64,000 nt of DNA from Pachyseris speciosa (lineage: Eukaryota; Cnidaria; Anthozoa; Scleractinia; Pachyseridae): assembly GCA_016490735.1 (NCBI GenBank), contig JAEMWC010000099.1, positions 335,001 through 399,000 of the forward strand, read 5' to 3'. Position numbers and translations under genes: made by a program. Positions 47,651 through 59,400 of the stretch are shown piece after piece; position 1 is the first letter of the stretch; each line of letters starts with the position of its first letter. Below the pieces are notes generated by a model, which was given only the letters and a program-made list of their open reading frames with translations, did no database searches and was not told where the DNA came from.

Positions 47651-48857
47651 CCAAGCACAGGTGTCCCAAGCTCAACAAAGGTGAAGCGTAAAGATGTTGT
47701 GTTACTGACTATAATAAAAAGTTTTGTACGGGAAACAAACAGAAAATACCACACTTTCTTAATAAAATCAACTTACCTCGATACACTGTTGTATTCTTTA
47801 TTGTCTAGCAGTTTTTCAGGCTGGTTTTTAGCGATTTTAGCCGGATTTTCGCCGTTTGGGTTTCCTAACGATAAGAAGAATGCAAAGCAGTACATCACTT
47901 CCAGATTGTCAGCCGCTCGGAGCGAAGAGAACAAACGTTTAAAATGTACCCGCTTGCCTATTTTCCCCAAACGATAAGAGAAGAGATATAAAACGCTTCC
48001 TATCAGCCCAATCTCAAGCCAAAACTACCACCACAGCTCTTGCTAGAAATGTTTTTTGCCGAGCTAGCTCGTCCGATAAAGTTTGTCAACATGCTGGGAC
48101 AGACCGCCATGGACACGACAAACTGGGTTACAAAACTATCCCGGCCGGGGCGTAGGCAGGCAGTTTTCGACAGATCAATCACTTTGCTCCATGGGTCGTT
48201 TCCGTGGCAGCTAATAAAATCGAATGGGTATTCTCAGAGTTGAAAATAAAAGAATGAATAAATTTTGACAGCACTTCCAGCAGCAACGATTACGATTGGT
48301 CTCTCTTGGCGCCCTTGACCTTGACAAAATCCAGCGTGTGGACGCCATGGAGCAAATTGATTGATCTGTCGAAAACTGCCTAGAGTTTGTTGTGTCCATG
48401 GCGGTCTGTCCCAGCATGTTGACAAACTTTATCGGACGAGCTAGCTCGGCAAAAAACATTTCTAGCAAGAGCTGTGGTGGTAGTTGTGGCTTGAGATTGG
48501 GCTGATAGGAAGTGTTTACATCTCTTCTCTCATCGTTTGGGGAAAATAGGCAAGCGGGTATATTTCAAACGTTTGTTTTCTTCGCTCCGAGCGGCTGACA
48601 ATCCGGAAGTAATGTACTGCCTTGCATTCTTATTATCGTTAGGAAACCCAAACGGCGAAAATCCGGCTAAAATCGCTAAAAACCGCCTGAAAAACTGCTA
48701 GACAATAAAGAATACAACAGTGTATCGAGGTAAGTTGATTTTATTAAGAAAATGTGGTATTTTCTGTTTGTTTCCCGTACAAAACTTTTTATTACAGTCA
48801 GTAACACAACATCTTTACGCGTCACCTTTGTTGAGCTTGGGACGCCTGTGTTCCAAG
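47651..48857. repeat. 1.2-kb palindrome with ~0.5-kb arms
   Basis: The left arm (47651-48194) and right arm (48345-48857) are about 95% identical in inverted orientation, around a 150-bp loop. The left arm has an extra ~25-30 bp GGGTTACAAAACTATCC insertion. Both arms translate to parallel frames (for example MLEMFFAELARPIKFVN and KDVVLLTIIKSFVRETNRKY), simply because they are copies. No recognised domain. A transcript through it would form a long double-stranded RNA. Confidence 0.85.
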
Positions 48858-50344
48858 ATGCTGTAAGTGTGCTTTTAGTGTTCAAAGATCATCATGGACC
48901 ACATGGCCCTACATATGGTGGTTTAGGGTTAACATACCAAACCTACCAATTCTCGAACGCACTCTCTAATCTACGATTACAACTAGTATGAAATATAGTA
49001 CAACAAAAAAGGATAAACTTAAATAAGCAAAAAACTTACTCAGAATAGTAAAAACTAAACGAGCTGAGTACTTACAAAAATTATTATGCTTTATTAAAAC
49101 CTCGAATAGCTATGCTAACTGTGGGTAACAAATTTTGTACAGTTGTTGGGTATCTATTATTAATAAATGCTTTGCCTTGTGGGAAGAATAAGAAAAGAAA
49201 AAGAAAACAGAATATAAACAAATAGTACCAGTACCAATTATTGACAGAGCAATAACAACATTACCGGCTGACCATGTTAACAAAGCTGATTTGAAATTGA
49301 AGCAGCAAAAAAATTGATGTTGCTAATTCATGACTGAGGCCCTTTTAGGGTAAATTCCGACAGACGACACGGCTCTGGAACGGCGACATGAAGGAAATGA
49401 AATGACGACGAACGACAAGATCGCTCCCATGAAATGACGACAGCGAAAAATATATAAAAAGCAAAATGGACTGCGACATTGACGATTTTAAATAAGACAG
49501 CGACTTGATGGCATTTGGGCAGAGGAGAATGTCGAGAATGAGTTTGTATCTTTTAAAAGTTAATCGTTCTGTCAGTCTTTTGTGTGGAAGCACACTGAGT
49601 TACGACCCCTGAATTAGGACAACGCATTTTTTGTTGGAGAAACGACCTCAGAAACGTTCCGAACTTTCGGAAATTGCGACATCGACATCAGTATCACTGC
49701 ATGAAATTCCAACAGCGACTTGCGGACTTTCCGAAATTGCGACATGTAAAGGTTTGAAATTCAGACGGGGGACATAAAGACCCCCCCGGCCCCCCTCCCC
49801 CCCCTCCCCCCCGTAACAGGGCCTCATGACTGAAATGCCAGGCATTGCCGTCCACTAATATCATTTAATTCAATTATTTAAAAATGGAAGATGCAATGCA
49901 AACGAGCCAAAGCCAGAGGTTTATATGGCATTGATCAATGGTGCGAGACTTGCATTCCATGATGTGCTATAAAAGGTTGCAGTAAACAAAGAAAATGCCT
50001 AGCTAAATACAAGAGATAGTTACAAGGTGATACATAAATAACTAAACCCGCTAAACAAATAAATTGAATCGCTCTTGTTTTATTTGACTTGTTATATGTT
50101 GCTGTTGTTTGTTTGTCCGTTTGTTTTTCGTCTTTTGCGATCTGAGCCCACGCAAAATGTCTGATCTTGTCCCATCCACTGCCCCGATTGATTCCGTCAT
50201 CCCGTACAGAAGTCTGCGGACTTTGGACGGCTTAGCGACCGCTCATTCATTTGTTACGTGACAACAAATAATTTGTCGATGTAATTTGTCGATGTCATCT
50301 CGTGGTTGAAGGAAGTGAGGTCCTTTGCCTGGACTTTTGTGAGA
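48858..50344. other. Region upstream of ACADVL
   Basis: Contains a 486-bp transposon (49338-49823) and the presumed ACADVL promoter. Just before the ATG I see TTACGTGAC (50254-50262, CRE/E-box-like) and a 13-bp direct repeat AATTTGTCGATGT (50270-50282, 50283-50295). No TATA box. A direction-opposed short frame (50410-50658) overlaps exon 1 and looks like chance. Confidence 0.5.
49338..49823. mobile_element. 486-bp transposon with exact 10-bp target duplication
   Basis: TCATGACTGA occurs exactly on both sides (49328-49337 and 49824-49833). The ends GGCCCTTTTA and (reverse complement) GGCCCTGTTA are inverted repeats. The interior is rich in GACGAC/GCGACA motifs and ends in a long C-rich run. 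A 9-10 bp duplication suggests a Mutator-like (MULE) element; no transposase is encoded. Confidence 0.82.
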
Positions 50345-50442
50345 ATGTTGCGTTGTGGATGTCTCAGATTGTCCCAGGGTCTTGGTTATCTTCCTAAAGG
50401 AAGATCTAGTCAAGTGTTTTCAGAACGTTTGAGCTTGAGACG
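50345..50442 (+). CDS. ACADVL exon 1: transit peptide
   Basis: ATG at 50345; [20 protein letters not shown] then [12 protein letters not shown]. The donor ACG|GTGAGT at 50443 is phase 2; CG joins the A of exon 2 to make Arg. Chosen because phase, transit-peptide composition and a strong donor all agree; not confirmed by homology. Confidence 0.75.
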
Positions 50443-53400
50443 GTGAGTTACATAAGCTCTTACCAAATTAAATACAAAACTACAAACGTCGTCCGCCATG
50501 ATTTCGATAGAATGCTTCGAGCACCGCACCGTTCTAGAACAGTGAATGCGGTTTATGTTAAAGAAGCATTTAAGCAAGCCTAGTTCTGATGTAAGAAATG
50601 AAGATCTCGTCTCGCCATCTTTACGCCCCACGAGCTTATATTGCTTCAGGAAATGCAAGCATTTGTTGATAGGAAGTCCATAAGGGTTTCATAATGTTCA
50701 AAGTTCAAGTCGATTCTTTCTTTAATTTTAACGTGAGCTTAAATCGGAGAAAAAAGCTAACATAACTCGAAACCTGTGATATGGCAGGTCACTAAATGTT
50801 TATTAAAATATCGTTTTCAGTTTGCTACTGAGTACCATGGACTGAATTTCTTAATCTTCAAAATGCCGGTCTTTCAAACATGGCGAATCGGGGATGAGTC
50901 TAGGTATGATAGGGGGCGTGATGTAGGAAGGGCATGCCACACAATTCTCGTGCTTGTCTTCTTAAATCTGTTCTTTTACTTTTAAAGCGTTTGTCAGAAA
51001 TCGAAAAATTTAATAATCATCTATTGAAAATTTTGCTGGAAATGTTATGTAATTATATTCTCTATTCTGAATGTGTGTGTACAAAGTACATGTAGGAGTG
51101 AATATGGAAAAAGGCATGTGCAGTGCTAGTCACACTCACAGTTCAGCTGTAATCACTGCAACCAGTGGCCGTTAAAAGACCTTTAGATGCTTGTTTAATG
51201 AAATTAGTAACTGTTTTTCAGAGCACCAGAGTTGTAAACATGCCATGAATACCATTGATAATTATTTCCAACATGACGTGAGCATAAAGAGGCTGACAAC
51301 ATTTGAGGCATAAGCAGTATTTATTGTTAGTATAAATCTACTAGCGTTCTATCATGAATGCCATTCTCTGATTGGCTACGCTACTCACTATCTATTCTGT
51401 GATAGAAAGTGAATCGGTAGTGGTTGTCAACAAAATGGTGGCCGTTTCTTAGTGTTTTCGAGGTGTCTGCGAGTGGGATTTAGATAATTTACTTGTTTAG
51501 TTTTGAACGACTAGAAGATTTATACTAAAACAATTAGATTATTTGCTCTCGATTTCTATCCGTGATAGCTGATTCAACAATCATGCGATAGAAATCAAGA
51601 GCGAATAGTCTACCGGTAATTGTTAAGTAGAAAAGAGAGATCCCCTGGGAGAGAGGGAGGGTACAAGATTAGGTAGACATGCACTAGTAGCAAGCACGAG
51701 GTGATGAAATCTAGTCCTTTATATGCTCAGATTGCAAGGAAAATAATTAACTTGTTTTACCTAATAACAAAACACCCAAATTATACACTTAATGAGAGTA
51801 CAGCATAAGGAATCTCATGTAAACAAAAGGGAATTCAAACAAAACAAGGAAAAACCACTAATAAAATGCACACACATTGAAGAGAAAGAAGATACAGTTT
51901 CAGTACATTAATGTACACATAATGTAAGATTATCCATCAATTTCCCTTCATTTACCAACATCTGGATAATCCAAATTTATGTGATGAGATAACCCAGTTT
52001 GGGCTTCAGCCTGGCTCACACTTTTAATACAAGTTTACATAACTATAACAACATATAATCATGTGAAGGCGAAAAGATTGAAGTCCAGATTAAGTTAAGT
52101 ACGGGATACCTCACAAATTAATGTGATCTGGTAAGCTGAAGCCACTCTAAGGGCACTAAGGCCACATGGTAGTGGGCATTGTCCCTTAAATCTACCAAAG
52201 CAAAGATTGAGCCTAAGCATTAGAAGCCATGGACAGCTGTTTTGGCCTTGTTAGGCCTCATGAGCATGGCATAGCTAATGCACAGGCTCAAGTACCCACA
52301 TATCACTAAAACAAAGCTTAACGTTTTCACTGCTAAGGAAGTGTGGATTATGTAGAGCATCTTTTTGGAACACAAAGATTGTGCTGCATAGTACATGTAG
52401 CTGTATCAACAAGTTGGGTTCAATTTTATCCTTGATTTAATTTTTTCTCCTTTTGTTTTAAACTAATTATCATACATTTAGAGTAATTAAACTGATTATG
52501 ATTATGATGATGATGATGATGATGATTAGTAGTAGTAGTAGTATACACTACCATGGCCAACTACAAAGGGAGAAAAATTTAAACCAAGAATTAAATTGAA
52601 CCACAACTTGGATGCATAAATTATTGATGAAAGTGCAAGGAGACTTAGATTGTACTTATACAGGTTAAGTCAGGTCGTTTACATTATATAAGATCTGAAG
52701 TCAGCCATTCAGTGCATGTGAAGGGCACAGAGCACCCTGTTGATTGGCCAAAAGGACTACTTACTTGAGTATACAAAATCCATAAGGCCATGTGTACTTC
52801 AGTTTTTATTCCACCAACGCAATACAAGCTGACCATGAACCATGACCAGCAATAAACATACCAACTACATGTACATGTACTTCCTTTTCTCGTCACAAAA
52901 AAGATTATGCTGCACCTACAATGTAAGTGACTTTAAGTAACATCACTGTCAAAGCAAGTCAAATAAGTTGTGAACTCTCTGATGAACTTTTCATTGACTT
53001 GTTGGTGTTAATGAATGATTTCTTCAATAATGATTTTCTGCCAAAAGCATTTTCAAACAGATAACTAAAGGTACATGTATACATGTCAGACATATGAAGA
53101 TCCATGCAAAATGCCAAACTGATAGGTAGATATTTTGCATGTTTAAAATGATAAACACAGTACATGATAACTTAGTAGGTCAATTACTTGTATGTAACCA
53201 TATAATGATAATGATAGCAGAAAAAAGTCTTTTATTTGTGTCTTCATAATCTTCATATTCTCTGACTTGTTATCAAATAGGCAATGTTGGTTGTGTGTCT
53301 GGCCTCAGCACAGATTACAATTTTTCACTCATTTTGTACTTTCATTTCTGCTTTGCGACCACAGTTGTCATTTCAAGGTGGAGTTGGATTACTGTTCCAC

Positions 53401-56400
53401 CTGGTTTAGATCAATTTAAATCATTAGATTACAGTAATAATTATTAATCCTGTCATTTTCCTTTTCAGAGTTGCCATTGTTGGTTCACAATTTGCGAGAC
53501 ATGGATCTAATGCAGCTGATCCTAAGGTGAGTACTTTGGTGAGACTTTATTTCCAAACAGAAGATACAATGTTGCACTCTTGCTCTTGAAATTAATGTCT
53601 GGTGCAGTCTGAGTGTTTCAGTATACTGTATGGGAACTTGCCTAGTGCAGCAAAGGTTTATTCCTGGAATGAGCATTCTCAGTTTGTGGGCTGAGTCAGT
53701 GTTAGTATGAAAATGACAATTATGACCTGTACGTGGCTTGGAGTGACATCTTTTTCGAGGGATGTAGTTCTATACTCCTAATTTCTTGACATTGTGGAGA
53801 AGTTGAGTTTGGTTCTGGGTTTTAATTGGCCATGTTAATTAACGTATATCCTGTGCATTTGAATGAAGTCTGAATGCACAAGTCAGGTGGTTTGTAGACA
53901 AGAAAGTAGTGTTCTTTTCATCAGCATTCATACAGTGAACTTGTACATGCATATTAATAATAAGGACACATTGTGAATATTATCTACTTACTGAACCATG
54001 CAAACACAGTTTGCCATTCAGCTTTTAACACGCATCTCAATTGAAAGATAAACGTTTTTGCCCCGAGTCGGAATCAAACCAACGCTCCCCAGTTTATACC
54101 AGTCAGGCATGATAACAACAACACTACTGGAGCAACCACGCTGGCAATGTGGCCACTTTAGAAAGTGAGTAGTACATTGTATCACACATCGGCCATTCCT
54201 CGGAACATTATTTTTTCTTTCGAGACTTCTGTGTGTTTCCTGGCTTCTAAATTCCCTGATAGGGAATTAGAAATATATAATTATACAGTATGTACAGTGT
54301 AAATACATGTACCTTCAAAGCCACGAAAGCTGTCGGGTAGAGCAATATCTACTTACCGAACCATGCAAACACAGTTTGCCACTCAGCTCTCAACACACAT
54401 CTCAATTATTAAAATCAAATTTTGATTAATCTCTTATTCTCTCAAAATATCAACTGGATCAATTGCAAAGCTGGTGTATGAATCTGATTGTGTCATGACA
54501 GAAAATAGCTATACCCCCTGATTGGAGGGTTTTCTTGGATCAGTTAGGGCCCATAACCCTTCTTCAAATTCCATTTTAACTTTACTTTAGTCCACTGAAA
54601 AACATTGGCATTTGAGAACCTCTTTCAGAATTTCTTGTGATAAGAATATTATTTTTGGATAATATTAGTTATGCATAATTTATTTTGATTTCCTTTATAG
54701 CCTGGAGAGACAAAGTCTTTTGTCATGGGTCTCTTTACTGGTGAGCCCAAAATGCAGCAAGTATTTCCCTTTCCTGAAGGTAAATTTAAAATTTTTTATT
54801 TGAGAAGGGGTATTTTCTGAGATATTGTGATGTTAAGTTAGCCATAGTGGTATGTCTTGCATCTATCTTGTGATTTCCATATTAACTAGCCTGTATTTTG
54901 TACAATGTGTCTAGATTACTTAGTGTACATGCATACCTACAAAATAATTTAGAAAGTAAGTTATTGATTTTATCAATTGAAAGTGACTGAATTTTCACTG
55001 CAGATTTACAATGTAAATAAAGTTTGTGTACATATTGAAGAAAAAAACTTACCATCATTGGAAAAACATAAGCCAGTTAAAAAAAAAACTGGTATAAGAA
55101 AAAATTAAACTGGATTGAAGGAAAATAGACTGCATTGAAGAAAAATGAACTGGATTGAATAAAAATAGACTGGATTGAGAAATAACCACAACATGTACAA
55201 TGTGCGGCTGCATGCTGGGTCTTTTACAATTGGTACTTAAAAATAAAATATTATTTTTATAAATAAATATTATCTGTCCATGACTTTTTTTCATGCAGTG
55301 TTGGACTCTGACCAGGAAGAGACCTTGAAGGCATATGTGGATCCTGTAGCAAAGTTTTTTGAGGTTTGTTCCATTTGTTTTGATGGAAGATTTATTAAAT
55401 AAATAAATATGAATGAATAGGCAAAACATCAAACAGGTGCTATTTTGAATTGTTTAAAAAAGATACTGTTTACTCAGATTATTCATTAAGATGTTCATGG
55501 TCCATGTGCTGAAGGGTGTTTTCAAGTCAACATACCTAGATGTGATCATTGTCTGGTATTAATTAATTAATTAATTAATTAATTTGGATTACAATATTTT
55601 AACTGCTGATTAAAAGTAGCTTTTTTAATTAAGGATAAAGGTTGTTGTAATATCTTATTGAGGTCCAAGCTAAAAAGAGGATTTGCAGCGAAAAGAAAGC
55701 TATTGTTTATTTTAGATCTCAACTATAAAAGCTAGATCTGTCAAGTAATCTAGCAGTACAATGGTAGTTATGTGTGACCCCATATACGGTATACATGTAG
55801 ACCTGTTTTTGAATTATTCCTGGACCCTAGTTTGGTCATTTTTGGACAATGGTTGAGGGTGTTATTTTTAAAGATACATTACAGATACTGCTGGCTGTAA
55901 AATCTGTCAAATGATAACTTGTTGATTTGTTTTGCCTGGTGATCTTGCAGGAGTGTAATGATCCACTAAAAAATGACACAATAGAAAAAGTTGATGATGA
56001 TACAATGGCAGGGCTGAAAGAAATGGGTGCTTTTGGGCTGCAGGTATATAAATACTGTAATAATTAATAAATATATCTGCTGCAGGTATATAAATACTGT
56101 AATCATTAATAAATATATCTGCTGCAGGTATACTGTAATAATTAATAAATATATCTGCCATTAAAATAATTGTATACACATTCAGTTACTTATTGTTATA
56201 ACAAATGAAAAGAATTACAGTGATTGTTTCTGTTCATGAAATGGTCAAGCATGCACATTCTACTGTCTATTATTGTACAAGACAGTACAATTTGCACGGG
56301 TCGGTACATTTCACTGACCCCCAGTCCATGGACTACCATGATGGACTACCGAAATGGACTACCTATATGGACTGCTAAATGGACTACCAAAAATGGACTA

Positions 56401-59400
56401 CCCTTAATTACCTACCTTGAAAAAAAAAATTAGTAAAGTTTGGTTGTTTTCATCGATTGATTGTGATTATTTTTTAAATGCTGCTGTTCAGCTGTTCTGC
56501 AGGCGCATTCACTCGTCGTGCATGATGGCTGACAGGCTGCACAGATATTTTGGTCTTTAAGTGCCCCCAACACCGAAATATTTTTTTCGCTAAAATTAAT
56601 CTTTGCACCTATTCAAAACGCATTGCACCTTTAATTTTTTATAACCAAATCTCGACTTTTTACAGGCTGTAAAAGTTACGACATTAGCCGTCATCTGTCA
56701 CACGATCAAGCTAGTAAGGAGCGTGGGTCTTTTCCCCAGTTAAAGTCACAAACTGATTTTCATCGCGCTACGTCTTTGTAAACATGCATACATAATAGTC
56801 AACTGGGGAATAGACCCACGCCCCAGCTGACTTGGTCGTGTACCAAATGATGCATAGTTTATCGTAAGCCCCATAAAACTCTAAAGGCTGGAAATAAATG
56901 CTACAGGTTTTTGGAATATGTACAAAGTATGATATTAGTGGAAAAAAATAATAACTATTCTTGGGGCTAGGAATTGGGGCTAGGTGCACTTTAAATAAGG
57001 TAACGCTTTTGGGAAGCAGGCTGCACCCCCACCCAATTTTTCAAGGAGTACCCCCTGGGCCTGGTCATGTGATCTATTTTTGAGTTGTATCTTCTTCTGT
57101 CACTTACCATTTTGAACATCATGACAGCCAGGCAAGGAATCATCTGGAAGATTATAAATCAAATTTTTACGCCAGCTGCAGCCTGTCAGCCATCATGCAC
57201 AACGAGTGAATGTGCCTGCAGAACAGCTGAACAGCAGCATTTAAAAAATAATCACAATCAATCGATGAAAACAACCAAACTTTACTAATTTTTTTTTTCA
57301 AGGTAGGTAATCAAGGGTAGTCCATTTTTGGTAGTCCATTTAGCAGTCCATATAGGTAGTCCATTTCGGTAGTCCATCATGGTAGTCCATGGACTGGGGG
57401 TCAGTGAAATGTACCGACCCCAATTTGCACTATTGTGTAGAAGATTCAGTTTTCTATATTTGACTTAAAATTTAGTGTTATTGCTGTTGTAATCATAGGT
57501 GCCAACAGAATTAGGTGGACTGGGTTTAACCAACACTCAGGTATGCTGTTGCATGAAGACAATACGTTAATGAGTGTGAGACAAATAATGTGTAAGTAAT
57601 GAGTAAAATATAACTAAACTGCATGACCACTAGCCTGGGAGGATAAAACCTTTTTCTGTCTCTTGCTTTCACTTGTGGAAAAGGTATCTGTAAATGCAAG
57701 GTGGGAAACAATTTCTGTGACATTTCCAGAGGGGCAGATTGTCATCAGGTAGATTAATTGATTGATCGATCAATTGAAGGGTGTTCTGCTTAAGGTGGCT
57801 GGTACCGGTTTTACTCGCGTGGAGAGTCTGGCCACTTGTGCGCGCGTCACACTTTATATGCGCGAGATTTGAAGAACAGGAAAAACAAAAACAAATATGG
57901 CGGTGCGAGGCTTTCTTCGAGCAAGGCTACGTTTGTCCTTTTCAAAAGAAATTTGCCTTTAACTAAGGCAGTATGTACTCGATTGACTTAAGTTAATTCA
58001 ATTTACATAGGAAAATTTGTTTCTGGAGATTGATAATGCATATTAAAGTTCCAAAGAGATAATTCCCACCTCTACTGCGATCGATCGTGTCGGGAACTGA
58101 GAGGATAGGGAGCTGGAAAGTAATTGTAAAACTGCAAAATTGGGATAGCACTTCAATTTTACTTACAGGTAATACATCTCAACATTCTATTATTTCTCCG
58201 CCTCACAACTTCCTGCTGTTTGCTGCGAATCATATTTGCATTTGTGTCAGAACTGCATGCCGTTGACATGTGTTCTCAGGTGTTCTGCAAGCAATTTAGT
58301 CAATTCCACGCTTTCGCTTGGTGTTATTTAACATAAACCTGCTTAGTCATGCCACAAGTTGAGGAGAAATTGTTTTAAGTGAGCCCAAACGCTTGGCCAA
58401 ACAGTAAAAACAACAACTGTGGACTATTACATGTAAACTCCACCGTACTGAAAATCAACTCAGCTTGTGGACTGCAAACAAGGCTACGGTAGGTGCCCAT
58501 GCATGTACGCGTAATGGTTAGTGGCAGTCAGCAAAGCACATGAGCAGATATCGATCTTTTAGAATCCAGATTTTGAAATGCGCTAAAACGTGCGTGGAAA
58601 TTGCTCAACTCACGAAGGTTTATGCAAGAAAGCGAGCCCGGTGACCCCCTCTTTTTATTGTTTCAACATTTTTGTCTTGTAAAGGGGAAATGTCACAAAA
58701 TTCAAGAAAATTCTATCAGAGAAATTTTACACTACTCATAAATTGCCTTTTCTCGTATTTATATAAAATCCACTTGATAGAAAATTTTTAAAATTTTTTT
58801 GCAGTTTCCTTTTCAAATGGCAAAAGTAATCACGTAAAAAAAATAGGGGGTCACTGGATTAGTTTTCAAATTATAAGTGCCAGAAGCTTAAATGCAGCTC
58901 TGAATAACCCTCAAGTACCATTGCCATGGTAACAGCTGATGGTGTAATAATAGTTATTTTCGGTCAATGACTAAAGGTATAATTTAATCTTGCAAAAGTT
59001 TACTAACAGCCTTGGTTTGCCTTTGTGTTCTTTTCTCTCAAAGTTTACGTCGTGAAAAAGCTGAAGACTGGTACCAGCCACCTTAAGGGGCGTACATTGC
59101 TTTTTTTGTCTTAAAATCCAAATCTCACTTAATTCACTCTACTTTGGCACACAGACTGGTTATGGTGTCAGAAATGAAGCTCTGCACTTATTTTGTGATT
59201 TAAAGGCCTGGATTCAGCAAATTAGCATATGACTTTTACCTGCAACTGGACCTACTCAAACAAAAGAAATCAATCATGCATCAGATCCTTTTGTTTCTTT
59301 TCTTGAGATTTGGGGAAAAGTCATAAGCTAATCCTTTGGATCTTAGCTTTCTAATCACAAAATAAGTACAGAACTTCATTTCTGACACCATTTCTAGTCC

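Larger units (their letters stand above)
50443..53468. other. ACADVL intron 1
   Basis: 3 kb, with an AGTATAAATCTACTAG MITE (51329-51526), a hammerhead-bearing repeat (52104-52292) and (ATG)n/(AGT)n repeats at 52500-52542. No additional exon needed by phase. Confidence 0.7.

Noticed and set aside
48040..48468. Two frames beginning MLEMFFAELARPIKFVN on opposite strands
   Set aside because: They are the two arms of one palindrome, so identical peptides say nothing about coding.
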